Shown: positions 49,467 through 59,138 of the stretch, one piece after another
Position numbering within the stretch: position 1 is the stretch's first letter
Layout of the letters: every line of letters starts with the position of its first letter
Made by a program: the position numbers and the translations under genes
Notes under the pieces: generated by a model
The model's input: only the letters and a program-made list of their open reading frames with translations
The model's database searches: none
Told to the model about the DNA's origin: nothing
Source of the DNA: Pseudogemmobacter lacusdianii
GTDB taxonomy: Bacteria > Pseudomonadota > Alphaproteobacteria > Rhodobacterales > Rhodobacteraceae
Assembly: GCF_030848395.1 (NCBI RefSeq)
Contig: NZ_JAVDBT010000014.1
Location: 54,967-118,966, forward strand
Length of the DNA: 64,000 nucleotides
Direction of reading: 5' to 3'

Positions 49467-50384
49467 ATGAAGAAGCCCACAAAACAGCCGCTTCCATTGA
49501 ACTACATCCGCTCTTTCGAAAGCGCTGCCCGCAATCTGAGCTTCACGCTGGCGGCCGAAGAGCTGGGCTACACGCAGGCCGCAATCTCTAATCACATCCG
49601 CGCCTTAGAGCATTATGTCGGCTGGCAGCTCTTCATTCGCTATCCAAGAAGCGTGCGTCTGACTGAGATGGGCGAGGCGTTTTTGCCCACCTTGCGGCAA
49701 TCTTTAGGGGAAATAGATCGCGCGACTGAGGCTATTTTGGCCGGGACGCACCGGCGCAAGGTCGTGGTCAGCTGCCCGATCAGCCTTGCCGAAAACTGGC
49801 TTGCGGCGCTTTTGGTGCGCTTTGGCGATCTGCACAAAGATATCGATGTCGTGCTGCACGGCACGATGTGGGACGCCCCCTTTGAAAATCAGGCGGATAT
49901 TTCGATCACGGTGAACCGTTTCGATGCCGCCCCCAAAGGCTCATCGCGGTTGTGGGCTGACGAGCTGATCTTGCTGTGCTCACCGGTTTTGGCCGCCAGA
50001 TTGCCTCCATCGCCTACCGCCCAAGATCTTGCTGGCATCGGCTGGATCACGGTGATGGGCCGGCAGGATAACGAACATGCCGTTGCGCAGGCGATTGGCA
50101 TGGATGAGGTGGGCAAGGTCGCAAGGTTGACGACGAACGCCACAAACATCGCGCTCGAATGGGCCGTTGAGGGTGCGGGCCTTGTTGTGACACAGCGCTC
50201 TACCGCGCGCGTCTATCTGAGCCGCGGTCTGCTGGTCGAACCGATCCCGACGCTATCGGCGCCAAGCTCATGGGGGTATTACCTGACGTCGAACCCCCTC
50301 TCCCGCGGCAGCCACATCGCCACGCTGCGCGATTGGCTGGTCATGATGGGAAGCCCCGACGGGACAGAGCAAGCCAGCGCGTAA
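49467..50384 (+). CDS. LysR-family regulator, GcvA-like
   Basis: A 305-residue LysR protein. The N-terminus PLPLNYIRSFESAARNLSFTLAAEELGYTQAAISNHIRALE is of the GcvA subgroup (shown in part: LNYIRSFESAARNLSF). The substrate-binding half is ordinary (VVSCPISLAENWLA, SPVLAARLP). It is transcribed away from the ABC transporter operon at 48936 and probably controls it. The gene ends shortly before the second ABC cluster on the plus strand, which it might also affect. Confidence 0.88.
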   Translation: MKKPTKQPLPLNYIRSFESAARNLSFTLAAEELGYTQAAISNHIRALEHYVGWQLFIRYPRSVRLTEMGEAFLPTLRQSLGEIDRATEAILAGTHRRKVVVSCPISLAENWLAALLVRFGDLHKDIDVVLHGTMWDAPFENQADISITVNRFDAAPKGSSRLWADELILLCSPVLAARLPPSPTAQDLAGIGWITVMGRQDNEHAVAQAIGMDEVGKVARLTTNATNIALEWAVEGAGLVVTQRSTARVYLSRGLLVEPIPTLSAPSSWGYYLTSNPLSRGSHIATLRDWLVMMGSPDGTEQASA

Positions 50385-50802
50385 GCGCAGCAGCCCTGCC
50401 CGAAGACGCGGCCCGTCCCTGACACCCGCTGCGTCGCAGCCTCCTGCAACCGTTCCGTCCAACTCTCGCTCAACGCCCGATCCGGGCGCTGAATTGGCAC
50501 GCATCGAAAAAGGTTTGCTCGATCAGGTCATTTGTTGCAGTTTCGTACAACAAGAGGATTCTCATGCTCATGAGCGCAATACGCCGCCAGATCCTGCACT
50601 TGTTGTCCGTGCAGCTCGTTATGAGTGATCGCCGTTTAACCCTGACTGCGCTCTCCGACCGCGCCTGCGCGCGGGTATCGCGTCATCGCGCTGCCCCTGC
50701 TGTGCCAATCCGCCTTAAGGCGTGCGCCAAAGCGCCAAAGACGAAGGGGCCCGCCAGCCCAATCGCCGCCGCCATCTTGCAAAACTTGGGGCTCGGACGC
50801 GC
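50385..50802. promoter_or_regulatory. 418-base leader before the second ABC operon, with an inverted repeat and a possible leader ORF
   Basis: TTGTTG-N10-CAACAA at 50532-50553 is a perfect inverted repeat, suited as an operator. An ORF of 81 codons starts at 50564 with AGAGG in place and ends at 50809, its stop overlapping the permease start (ATGTTAA). The encoded peptide is Arg/Ala-rich and looks unlike a folded protein, so it is listed as a possible leader only. Confidence 0.4.
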
Positions 50803-51753
50803 ATGTTAACATACACCGTGAAGCGGATCGGCCTTGCGATCATGGTCCTGCTCATCGTGATGTCGGCGATGTATGCGATGGTCTTTTTGGTGCCGGGCGA
50901 TCCGGCCTCATTGGCGCTTGGACCAAGGGCAACGCCCGAGTTGAAGGCGGAACTGACGGCGCGCATGGGGTTGGATCAGCCCTTAACCACCCAGATTCTC
51001 AACTTTTTCTCCAACGCTTTGCGCGGAGATCTGGGCTATGATGTCTGGTCAAAGCGCCCCGTTTTGGATCAGATCCTAGAGGTTTTGCCAAACACGCTTT
51101 TCCTTGGCATTCTGTCGCTTGGCTGGGCCATTGTGCTTGGCATCGTGCTTGGCTGTCTTGCCGTTGTTTGGCGCGGCACGGCGATTGATACGCTCTTGGG
51201 CGTCTTATCGGTTTCGATGATTGCGGTGCCGCCTTTCGTCATCGCGCTTTACTCGCTGCTGATCTTTGCAGTCTGGCTCAACTGGTTGCCGGCGATCGGC
51301 GCCGGCAAGCCCGGCGATTGGTCCAGCCAACTGGCGGCCGCTTTGTTGCCGGCCTTTGCCATCGGGATCACTTGGGTGGGGTATCTGGCGCGTTTGGTGC
51401 GGGCCTCGATGCTTGAGGTCATGGGGGCCAATTACATTCGCACCGCCCGCGCCTTTGGACTTTCAGAGCCGCGGATCGTGCTGCGCTGCGCTTTGCGCGT
51501 GGCGATCATCCCGACGATTGCGATCTTAGCGGTGGGCTTTGGCTCCATCCTTTCCTCGGCGGTATTTGTCGAGACAGTGTTCTCGCGCCCCGGCGTGGGG
51601 TCGCTGATCACCTCGGCCGTGGCCAAGCGGAACTACCCTTTGGTGATGGGCACGGTGCTGTTCATGACCACCTTTTACCTTTTCGTCGTGACGGCGGCGG
51701 ATCTTTTGATGGCTTGGCTTGATCCAAGGGTGCGCGATGTCTTCCGCAGCTGA
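50803..51753 (+). CDS. Peptide-type ABC permease, DppB-like (second system)
   Basis: Inner-membrane permease of 316 residues. MLTYTVKRIGLAIMVLLIVM is the DppB-type first TM; FLVPGDPASLALGPRATPE follows as the conserved periplasmic turn, and RASMLEVMGANYIRTARAFG is the EAA cytoplasmic loop that docks to the ATPases. ATG at 50803 is the family start; an extension from 50722 is rejected. It is the first gene of a five-gene transporter operon, overlapping the next gene by 17 bases. Confidence 0.92.
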   Translation: MLTYTVKRIGLAIMVLLIVMSAMYAMVFLVPGDPASLALGPRATPELKAELTARMGLDQPLTTQILNFFSNALRGDLGYDVWSKRPVLDQILEVLPNTLFLGILSLGWAIVLGIVLGCLAVVWRGTAIDTLLGVLSVSMIAVPPFVIALYSLLIFAVWLNWLPAIGAGKPGDWSSQLAAALLPAFAIGITWVGYLARLVRASMLEVMGANYIRTARAFGLSEPRIVLRCALRVAIIPTIAILAVGFGSILSSAVFVETVFSRPGVGSLITSAVAKRNYPLVMGTVLFMTTFYLFVVTAADLLMAWLDPRVRDVFRS

Positions 51754-52618
51754 CCCCCTGCCCCGCAAAACCCTGCCCCTGCCCGCATCTTTGCGGCGCC
51801 TTATGGCTGATCGGATGGGCGCGGCTGGCGCCTTCATCGTGCTGTTCTTGCTGGCTATTGCAATCATCGCCCCTTGGATCGCGCCCTATGATCCTTTGAA
51901 AATCAACGTGAAGGCCAAGCTCTTGGCACCCAGTTGGGAGCATTGGGCAGGCACCGATCACTTGGGCCGCGATACGCTCTCACGGCTGATCTTGGGCACG
52001 CGCAATGCGCTTTGGATTGCGCTGACCGCGACCGGATTGGCGGGGGTTATCGGCATGATCCTTGGATTGATCGCGGGCTACGGGCCACGCTGGATCGACG
52101 GCATCTTGGTCCTTTTGCTGGACTCGCTTTCGTCTCTGCCGATGATCATGTTTGCCTTGGCGGTGATCACGGTGCTTGGTCCGGGCACTCAAACGCTGAT
52201 GCTGGTCATCGTTCTCGTCTCAATCCCAGGCTATGCGCGGCTGATCCGGGCCCAAGTCCTAACGCTGAAAAACGCCGACTTCATTCAGGCCGAGCGGGTG
52301 ATGGGCGCAAGCCTGCCGCGCATTCTTTTGGTGCACCTGCTGCCCAATGTCGTGGGGCCCTTGGTCATTGTCCTGTCGATGGATGTACCGGTCGTCATCA
52401 TGCTTGAGGCGGGGCTGTCTTACCTCAACCTTGGGGTCAAGCCGCCCGAGCCGTCCTGGGGCAACATGCTTTACGACGGATATACCTCGTTGCGCCAGCA
52501 GCCCAGCTTGGTGATCGCCGCTGGCATCCCGCTGATCTTGGCCACCCTTGGCTTTACCTTCCTAGGCGAAGGGCTGCGCGATGCTTTGGACCCCAAGTTG
52601 CAAAAGAGGCTGCCATGA
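51737..52618 (+). CDS. Peptide-type ABC permease, DppC-like (second system)
   Basis: Permease of 293 residues. N-terminal cytoplasmic tail, first TM AAGAFIVLFLLAIAIIAPWI, then the GTDHLGRDTLSRLILGTRNA segment typical of DppC, and the EAA loop near RAQVLTLKNADFIQAERVMG. ATG at 51737, inside the end of the DppB-like gene, is preceded by AAGGGT. The stop overlaps the first ATPase gene by four bases. It forms the channel with the preceding gene product. Confidence 0.92.
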   Translation: MSSAADPLPRKTLPLPASLRRLMADRMGAAGAFIVLFLLAIAIIAPWIAPYDPLKINVKAKLLAPSWEHWAGTDHLGRDTLSRLILGTRNALWIALTATGLAGVIGMILGLIAGYGPRWIDGILVLLLDSLSSLPMIMFALAVITVLGPGTQTLMLVIVLVSIPGYARLIRAQVLTLKNADFIQAERVMGASLPRILLVHLLPNVVGPLVIVLSMDVPVVIMLEAGLSYLNLGVKPPEPSWGNMLYDGYTSLRQQPSLVIAAGIPLILATLGFTFLGEGLRDALDPKLQKRLP

Positions 52619-53562
52619 CCGAGCTGCTTGAGGTCACGGATCTGCGCCTCTCTTATGGCAAACTGCATGCTTTGCGCGGCGCGAACCTGCAGGCGCGCGC
52701 GGGAGAAGTGATTGGCATTGTTGGAGAATCTGGCTGCGGCAAATCCACCCTTGCTTCCGCTCTGATCGGGCTTCCGGCCGAGGGGGCTGCGCTGAGCGGC
52801 AGCATCAAGATCGCGGGGCAAGAGATGGTTGCAGCCTCCGCCGCAAGCCGCAGGGCTTTGCGCGGAGACCGCGTGGCCATGATTTTCCAAGATCCGATGA
52901 CGGCCTTTAACCCGGTCCTGACATTGGGCGATCAGCTGATCGACTTTCAGCATCGCAGCCACCTTTCGCGCAAGGAAAAGCGCGCAAAAGCCCGAGACAT
53001 GCTGGCCAGTGTCGGCCTGCCAGATCCGGATCTGGCACTGAAACGCTATATGCATGAACTGTCGGGGGGCATGCGCCAAAGGGCCTCGATCGCTGCGGCA
53101 CTGCTGGTCTCGCCCGACCTTTTGATCGCCGATGAACCGACAACGGCGCTGGATGTGACGATGGAGGCGCAGATCATCCATCTCTTCCGCCAATTGCGCG
53201 CGCATCACCACGGGGCGATCGTGATCGTCACCCATCACCTTGGAGTGGTTGGGGAACTCTGCGACCGGGTCTATGTCATGTATGCGGGCGAAGTGGTCGA
53301 AGAGGGCACGGTGGATGAGATCTACCACAGTCCCCGCCATCCCTATACGGCCGCACTCATCGCCTGTGATCCGATGCATCTTGAGGTCACCGATCAGCGC
53401 CTGCCCACCATACCGGGCCGTCTGCCCGACCTAACCAACCCGCCGCGCGGCTGCGCCTTTGCCAGCCGCTGCGTTAAGGCCGCCGCCATCTGCGCCGAAC
53501 CGCCGCCACGAAAGCGCCTGAGCCCGACCCAAGCCGCCCTCTGTCACCGGATCGCAGAATGA
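52615..53562 (+). CDS. Peptide-type ABC ATPase, DppD-like (second system)
   Basis: Cytoplasmic ATPase of 315 residues: Walker [16 protein letters not shown]-loop [13 protein letters not shown], signature [18 protein letters not shown] and Walker [15 protein letters not shown], followed by the oligopeptide-family C-terminal domain with cysteines in [14 protein letters not shown]. It overlaps both neighbours by four bases. With the DppF-like gene next to it, it forms a separate-subunit pair, unlike the fused ATPase of the other system. Confidence 0.94.
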   Translation: MTELLEVTDLRLSYGKLHALRGANLQARAGEVIGIVGESGCGKSTLASALIGLPAEGAALSGSIKIAGQEMVAASAASRRALRGDRVAMIFQDPMTAFNPVLTLGDQLIDFQHRSHLSRKEKRAKARDMLASVGLPDPDLALKRYMHELSGGMRQRASIAAALLVSPDLLIADEPTTALDVTMEAQIIHLFRQLRAHHHGAIVIVTHHLGVVGELCDRVYVMYAGEVVEEGTVDEIYHSPRHPYTAALIACDPMHLEVTDQRLPTIPGRLPDLTNPPRGCAFASRCVKAAAICAEPPPRKRLSPTQAALCHRIAE

Positions 53563-54539
53563 CAGCGCCCGCTAAGCCCCCGCTTTATGTGGTTGAAAAC
53601 CTGCGTCTGGACATGGTGCTGCCGGGCGGGCCGCTGGCACTGCTTCAACGCAGCGACCGGCGTGTGCTGAACATCCTAGACGACATCTCACTGCAGGTCG
53701 AACGTGGTGAGACACTGGGTCTTGTGGGCGAAAGTGGCTCTGGCAAAACGACCCTTGCGCGCGCCATGTTGGGGCTTTTGCCGATCTCCTCGGGCAAACT
53801 TTCCATGAACGGCCAAGAGCTTACGCCCGGCAACATGGCGCAACTGCGCCGCGCGACGGCGATGATGTTTCAAGATCCCATCGCCTCGCTTTCGCCGCGG
53901 ATGCGCGTCGGCGATCTGGTGACAGAGCCCTTCATCATCCACGGCCCCCGCCCCGCAGACCGCGCCGCTACCGCCCGTGCTTTGCTTGCGCAGGTCGGCT
54001 TGCCCCCCGAAATGGCGCAGCGTTATCCGCATGAGCTGTCCGGCGGGCAAGCGCGCCGCGTTTGCACCGCCCGCGCCTTGGCTTTGGAGCCCGCCTTTGT
54101 CATCGCTGATGAGCCGACAGCGGGCTTGGATGTCTCGGTCCAAGGGGAAATTCTAAACCTGCTGGCAGATCTGAAAGAGCAGCGCGGCATCAGCTTTTTA
54201 ATCATCACCCATAACCTTGCGGTGATCCGCCATACCTCGGACCGGATTGGCATTTTGTATCTCGGCCGGCTGGTCGAAAGCGGCCCCACGCGCGAGGTAT
54301 TCCGCGCCCCTGCCCATCCCTATACCGCCAGTCTGATCGCCTCAGAGCCTGATCCAGACCCGCGTCGCCGTCGTCAAGAGCTTGCGATCAAAGGCGAAAT
54401 CCCAAGCCTTCTGAGGCGGCCAAGCGGTTGTGAGTTCCACAGCCGCTGCCCCATCGCCGAAGTCATTTGCCATCAAACACGTCCGTCGCTGCGCCAGATC
54501 GCCCCCGGCAGGTCTGTGCGTTGTCATCTCGCCGGGTAA
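53559..54539 (+). CDS. Peptide-type ABC ATPase, DppF-like (second system)
   Basis: ATPase of 326 residues with Walker A LVGESGSGKTTLARAML, Q-loop MMFQDPIASLSPRM, signature ELSGGQARRVCTARALAL and Walker B VIADEPTAGLDVS. The C-terminal extension has CEFHSRCPIAEVICH. It differs from typical DppF in the ARRVC part of its signature. It overlaps the first ATPase gene by four bases and is followed 33 bases later by the binding-protein gene, so the order here (permeases, ATPases, binding protein) is the reverse of the usual. Confidence 0.93.
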   Translation: MTAPAKPPLYVVENLRLDMVLPGGPLALLQRSDRRVLNILDDISLQVERGETLGLVGESGSGKTTLARAMLGLLPISSGKLSMNGQELTPGNMAQLRRATAMMFQDPIASLSPRMRVGDLVTEPFIIHGPRPADRAATARALLAQVGLPPEMAQRYPHELSGGQARRVCTARALALEPAFVIADEPTAGLDVSVQGEILNLLADLKEQRGISFLIITHNLAVIRHTSDRIGILYLGRLVESGPTREVFRAPAHPYTASLIASEPDPDPRRRRQELAIKGEIPSLLRRPSGCEFHSRCPIAEVICHQTRPSLRQIAPGRSVRCHLAG

Positions 54540-54572
54540 GACCAAGATCAACGCAAGGAGGGGAGACCAATA

Positions 54573-56141
54573 ATGAAAGCCGCAACGCCACGCTGGAACA
54601 CGGATCGGCGCAGCCTGCTGAAAGCCGGCGGCGCCTTTATCGCCGCAATGACCACCGGCTTGCCAAATCTTGCTTGGGCGCAAGATGGCAAGACCCTGCG
54701 CCTGCGGGTCAGTGCCGATTTCCAATCGATCGACCCCTATTCAATGGTTGGCGAGATCGATGACATCTTGCAGCGCTGCTGTACCGTGACCTTGGTCCGC
54801 TTGCCCGATATGCGCGAAGGGACCGAGGTGATCCCCTATGCCGCGGCCCAATATGAATGGACCAGCCCGACGACTTTGGCTTTCACCTTGCATGAGGGGC
54901 TGAAATGGTCCGGCGACCACGGCCCTGTCACCGCCGAGGATGTGAAATTCTCCTTTGAGCGGCTCGCGGGCTCGGACAGCGCATGGGCCTATCAGTTTGA
55001 AAAGCTGGACCATGTCGAAGTCACGGACGAACGCTCGGGCGTGCTGCACTTAAGCGAGCCCTTCCGGCCCTTCGAAGTGATCGCCCTGCCCTATTACGGC
55101 GGTCATATCGTATGCAAAGCGGCGACCGAGGCCGCCGGCGGCCAGTTCGGCACTGAGTTTCCCGCGCAATGCGGCCCCTATCTCTTTGATACATGGGAGC
55201 AAAACGCCAAGATCACCCTTAAGCGCAACCCAGATTGGCCGTTGGAAGCGCCTGCCTTTGACACGGTGGAATTCTACATCGTCAGCGACGATCAAGCCGC
55301 GCTTTTGGCTTGGGAGGCGGATGCCTTCGACTTCACCCGCATCGCCGTTGCCGATTTCGCTGGCGTGACCGCCAATCCGCCCGCCAACAGCGCTTTGATC
55401 GAAGCGCCGTCGACACGCTATGCTTGGCTCACGATCAACCTCCAAGCGCCGCAACTGCAAGACGAACGCATCCGCCGCGCGATTCAGCTGGCCTATGACG
55501 GCGAAGCGGTGCTCGAGGGCGTCTACAACGGCTTGACCAGCCGTGCGACCGGGGTGATCCAGACCGGCGCCAACTATGCGCGCGCGAAGAACATTTATGA
55601 TCAGCGCGATGTCGAAAAGGCGCAGGCGCTTTTGGCCGAAGCCGGGGCCGAAGGGCTGACGCTGCAGCTTTACTGCCTCACCGACCAGAACTCACTCTCC
55701 ACCGCCCAGATCATCCAAGCCAGCCTGTCCGAAGCCGGGATCACGATCGAAATCCAACCGGTCGAGGATGCGGCCTATTGGGCGCTTGGCGATAAGACGG
55801 CCGGCGATCAGTATAAGTCGATCGAACTTGTGCTGATGAACTTTGCCGGAGGCATTGAGCCGACCGAAAATCTTGTCTGGTTCCGGCCAGATCAGATCGG
55901 CGTTTACAATTGGTCGTCCTTCGACAGCCCCGAATATGAAGAGCTTTACCAAAAAGCCCTGACCGAGGCCGACAGCGCCAAGCGCAAAGAGATGTTCAAC
56001 AAGATGGAGGATCTGATGGAGGCCTCCGGCGGGTTCATCTTCATTTGCTTTGAGCCCTATCTGGCGATCCATGACAGCGGATTGAAGCCAGTGATCTTGG
56101 CGGACGGACATCCTGACCCCACGCGCTTTACCGCTGGCTAA
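54573..56141 (+). CDS. Peptide-type ABC substrate-binding protein (second system)
   Basis: Periplasmic SBP_bac_5 protein of 522 residues. A Tat-like signal (NTDRRSLLKAGGAFIAAMTT, with R12-R13) ends at PNLAWAQ. It has the family elements YEWTSPTTLAFTLHEGLKWS and GPVTAEDVKFSFERL. The start has a near-perfect ribosome site, AAGGAGGGGAG. It is more distant from the two other binding proteins than those are from each other. Last gene of the transporter operon; the TetR regulator follows in the same direction. The ligand is unknown. Confidence 0.93.
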   Translation: MKAATPRWNTDRRSLLKAGGAFIAAMTTGLPNLAWAQDGKTLRLRVSADFQSIDPYSMVGEIDDILQRCCTVTLVRLPDMREGTEVIPYAAAQYEWTSPTTLAFTLHEGLKWSGDHGPVTAEDVKFSFERLAGSDSAWAYQFEKLDHVEVTDERSGVLHLSEPFRPFEVIALPYYGGHIVCKAATEAAGGQFGTEFPAQCGPYLFDTWEQNAKITLKRNPDWPLEAPAFDTVEFYIVSDDQAALLAWEADAFDFTRIAVADFAGVTANPPANSALIEAPSTRYAWLTINLQAPQLQDERIRRAIQLAYDGEAVLEGVYNGLTSRATGVIQTGANYARAKNIYDQRDVEKAQALLAEAGAEGLTLQLYCLTDQNSLSTAQIIQASLSEAGITIEIQPVEDAAYWALGDKTAGDQYKSIELVLMNFAGGIEPTENLVWFRPDQIGVYNWSSFDSPEYEELYQKALTEADSAKRKEMFNKMEDLMEASGGFIFICFEPYLAIHDSGLKPVILADGHPDPTRFTAG

Positions 56142-56194
56142 ACCACAGGTCTCGGGGTAGCCGTTCTATGTGATCGGCTCCCCTCCTTTGCAGT

Positions 56195-56809
56195 ATGACC
56201 AGTAAACCCACCTCCCCCCGCTATCGCCGCTACTCCAGCGAAACACGCGCCGCCATGTTGATTGAGGCGGGACTGTCCTGTTTGGCCAAATGGGGCATCG
56301 CAGGGTTCAACTTTGATCGGATCTGTGCCGAGGCCAATGTCTCGCGCGGTCTTCTGACGCATCACTTTGGCTCAAAGGATGCTTTTCTCGCGGCCTGCTA
56401 TTCCGCGATGTATGACCGGTTCACCACGGGCGTGACCTCTGCCTACGGATCCTCGCCCAGCTTGGTTGAACTGGTCGAGATGAACTTCTCGCAAGATGTG
56501 TTCAATCCCGACAACCTGCGGATCTGGCTTGCGCTTTGGGGCCAGATCGCGGTGAACCCTGAGCTTCAGGCGGTGCATCGAAAACGCTATCAAGATTTCT
56601 TGAAGCTCGTGGCGCAAGCGGTCGAGGAATGCGCCCAATCCCGCGGTGTTCAGGTGAATGCCCAGACGATCGCGGTCCTCTTTGTCGCGCTGATCGATGG
56701 TCTGTGGCTTGAGCAAGCGATTGATCCAACAATGCTCTCTCGAGAGGCCGCCCGCCTTGCCTGCTATGATTTCTTGGAAGAGTTCCTAGGTCCATTGGCC
56801 AAGATGTAA
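56195..56809 (+). CDS. TetR-family regulator, BetI-like
   Basis: A 204-residue TetR protein. The HTH is RYSSETRAAMLIEAGLSCLAK with ICAEANVSRGLLTHHFGSKDAFLAA; the C-terminal half resembles the BetI-type ligand domain (TetR_C_6), with its IWLALWGQIAVNPELQAVHRKRY segment and FVALIDGLWLEQAIDP end. BetI represses choline-to-betaine genes in response to choline. It lies between the second ABC transporter and the dynamin-like GTPase, so it may regulate the transporter and respond to a quaternary amine. This is inference. Confidence 0.86.
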   Translation: MTSKPTSPRYRRYSSETRAAMLIEAGLSCLAKWGIAGFNFDRICAEANVSRGLLTHHFGSKDAFLAACYSAMYDRFTTGVTSAYGSSPSLVELVEMNFSQDVFNPDNLRIWLALWGQIAVNPELQAVHRKRYQDFLKLVAQAVEECAQSRGVQVNAQTIAVLFVALIDGLWLEQAIDPTMLSREAARLACYDFLEEFLGPLAKM

Positions 56810-56985
56810 CCCCAAGCCTGTCGGCCAGCTGACCGGCCCGCCCGCGCCAGACATCCGCCACGGCTTCGCCATATTTATGCCCGGATTGACTCGCCCATTT
56901 CTGTTTCTTGTTCATCACTAGTTTGCCGGTTAATACTGCGACCGTTTCCATGCGGTTGATGATTACTGGCAAAGGGCTGGATGTT

Positions 56986-59028
56986 ATGCGGGACTACATT
57001 TGCGCAGATTCGTCACAGCAAGTCGAAGGTTTCGGCACGCAAAGACTATTTGCGGAAGCGACGCGCCGCTTGGCCGTTTTGCGCAGCCGTTATGACAATC
57101 TTGGCAAGATCGCAGACCAGCTGGCAGAGCTGTTGCCCAGTGGCTTTGACGCACAAATAGCTGATTTGAAATCAGAGTTAGAGGGATTTGCCGCGCCGGT
57201 CACCTTTGTCGGACAGGTGAAGTCGGGCAAAACGGCGCTGGTGAGCACGCTTGCGGGAAGCCCGCGATTGCTGCCTTCGGATGTGAACCCTTGGACCTCG
57301 GCTGTCACCACGCTGCACCTCAACACCGTGCGGCCGCGCAATGTTCGCGCCGAATTTGCCTTTTTCGACCAAAACGAATGGGAAGAGTTGATCCACGACG
57401 GCGGACGGCTTGGCACTCTGGCCCGGCGGGCCGGAGCTGATGATGAGCTGTCACAAATCCGCGAGCAAATCGAAGGCATGTACCGCAAGTCGCGCGAGCG
57501 GCTGGGACGCAACTTCGAACTGCTTCTGGGCAACCGTCACAAATATGATGAATTCAACCAGCAACTGATCGAACGCTACGTTTGCCTTGGCGACCAATAC
57601 AGCGAAAGCGATATGGCCGCGCAGCAAGGTCGCTTTGCCGACATCACCCGCTCGGCCGAGATTTACCTTGAGACGGCGGGCTATCCGATTGGCTTGTCGC
57701 TGCAAGATACGCCCGGCGTCAACGATCCCTTCTTGATGCGCGAACAGGTCACTCTGCGCAGCATGAGCACGGCCTCTATCTGCGTCCTTGTGCTGTCGGC
57801 GGCGCAAGCAATGAACACGGTCGATCTTGCACTGGTCCAGTTGCTGACCGCTTTGGAAGGCAGCCGGGTGATCGTCTTTGTGAACCGCATTGACGAATTG
57901 GCCGACCCGGAGCGAGATATCGCTGAGATCCGATCCTCACTCAGCCGCACGCTTCGCGCGCAAGGCATTGACGACATTGGGCATATCCTATTCGGCAGCG
58001 CCCACTGGGCCGAGGCGGCTTTGGCTGGAAACCCCGAGCTTTTGTCCGAGGATTCCACCGACGCCTTGAACGCTTTGTCGAATTTCGCCTCAGATTGCGG
58101 CGAATCCAGCGCCGATTTCACCTTGCGCAGTTGGCAGCATTGCGGCGTGCCCGAGCTTCTTGAGGCGATCAGCGAGATCGTGGCCGAGACCTCTGGAGCC
58201 GAGCTTCTGGACCGAAGTGCCAGAAAGCTAGGCAATCTGATCGCGGCCACCCACACCCGCCAGCTTGCCACGACTGAGGCATCGACCTCGAAGCTGACCG
58301 AAGCAGAGGCCCGGACCAAGCTTGCCAATCTGCGCCGCGGCGTTGAGAGCCATCTTGAGGCCCATGTTCAATCTCAGTTGCCACGGTTTGAGGCCAGAGC
58401 GCAGCAATGCAGCGCCGATTACGTCAGCCGGACGGTGCAAGATTTGCTCGACCGTGCCAAAGAGCAAGGGCGCGCCGGGGTCGAAGCCTGCGATCCGATC
58501 CATCTGCGGATGCGCCTGCGCACCGCTTATGTCAGCTTCATCAATGAGATGCGGACGGTTTTCCAAGAGATCAGCGACGGCACTACGCTGGCGATCACGG
58601 ATCTCTTTGGCCAAATGCTGGGTGAGGCTGCGGCCGAGATGCAGCTGCAATCTCCAACCGCCCCTGCCGCGCCACCGCCCGTGGCTTTGGGGCGCACCAT
58701 TATTGTTGATCTGCAAACCACGCGCTGGAAGGCTTGGATGGCAGCACATATCAACAGCCGAGGCTTGGCGCGCGAGTATCAAAGCCTTGTCGAGACAGAG
58801 GTCGGCTCCATCGTGGAAGAGCTGATCGTCGCCGTCCGCCAGATGACCGAAGCGATGACGGCAAGTTTGCTGGCCTTCATGGATGAGCAAGAGGCCTATG
58901 CCCTCTCCATTGCGCGGGGCGAGGCGATGGGGCCCGCGAGCCCGCCACAAAAGGCGCTTGCCCGCCAGCAGGCATTAGAGGAACTGCGCCAAGAGCTGCG
59001 GCATTTCCAAACGCGGATCGCCGTCTAA
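56986..59028 (+). CDS. Bacterial dynamin-like GTPase
   Basis: A 680-residue large GTPase. G1 is the P-loop GQVKSGKTA (76-84), G3 is DTPGVND (from D241) and G4 is NRID (from N300) within VIVFVNRIDELADP. The rest is helical (long heptad-type regions from about residue 430), the stalk expected of dynamin-type membrane-remodelling proteins. No TM segment is obvious; a paddle is not recognisable. Start 56986 is chosen on sequence grounds among several in-frame starts (56950, 56959); AAAGGG lies upstream. It is a single copy here, whereas bacterial dynamins often come in pairs. Confidence 0.78.
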   Translation: MRDYICADSSQQVEGFGTQRLFAEATRRLAVLRSRYDNLGKIADQLAELLPSGFDAQIADLKSELEGFAAPVTFVGQVKSGKTALVSTLAGSPRLLPSDVNPWTSAVTTLHLNTVRPRNVRAEFAFFDQNEWEELIHDGGRLGTLARRAGADDELSQIREQIEGMYRKSRERLGRNFELLLGNRHKYDEFNQQLIERYVCLGDQYSESDMAAQQGRFADITRSAEIYLETAGYPIGLSLQDTPGVNDPFLMREQVTLRSMSTASICVLVLSAAQAMNTVDLALVQLLTALEGSRVIVFVNRIDELADPERDIAEIRSSLSRTLRAQGIDDIGHILFGSAHWAEAALAGNPELLSEDSTDALNALSNFASDCGESSADFTLRSWQHCGVPELLEAISEIVAETSGAELLDRSARKLGNLIAATHTRQLATTEASTSKLTEAEARTKLANLRRGVESHLEAHVQSQLPRFEARAQQCSADYVSRTVQDLLDRAKEQGRAGVEACDPIHLRMRLRTAYVSFINEMRTVFQEISDGTTLAITDLFGQMLGEAAAEMQLQSPTAPAAPPPVALGRTIIVDLQTTRWKAWMAAHINSRGLAREYQSLVETEVGSIVEELIVAVRQMTEAMTASLLAFMDEQEAYALSIARGEAMGPASPPQKALARQQALEELRQELRHFQTRIAV

Positions 59029-59036
59029 GCTCGTTG

Positions 59037-59138
59037 ATACCCCAAAGCCTTTGACGCGATCTGGCTGGCGCATCGCAATACGTCCGGCCCCGAGATGGTG
59101 CACATGGGCAATCTTGGCATGAGCGCGATGGTACCGCG
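59037..59138 (+). pseudogene. Possible C-terminal gene remnant
   Basis: Right after the GTPase gene, an open frame of 34 codons (with high third-position GC) runs YPKAFDAIWLAHRN to HMGNLGMSAMVPR and ends with TAG, but has no start region: TGA is immediately upstream. It reads like the tail of a larger protein that I cannot identify. It might also be chance. Confidence 0.3.

Noticed and set aside
49271..49480. 69-codon minus-strand ORF before the LysR gene
   Set aside because: No ribosome site, unusual composition (many Cys, Trp, Met) and overlap with the LysR start.
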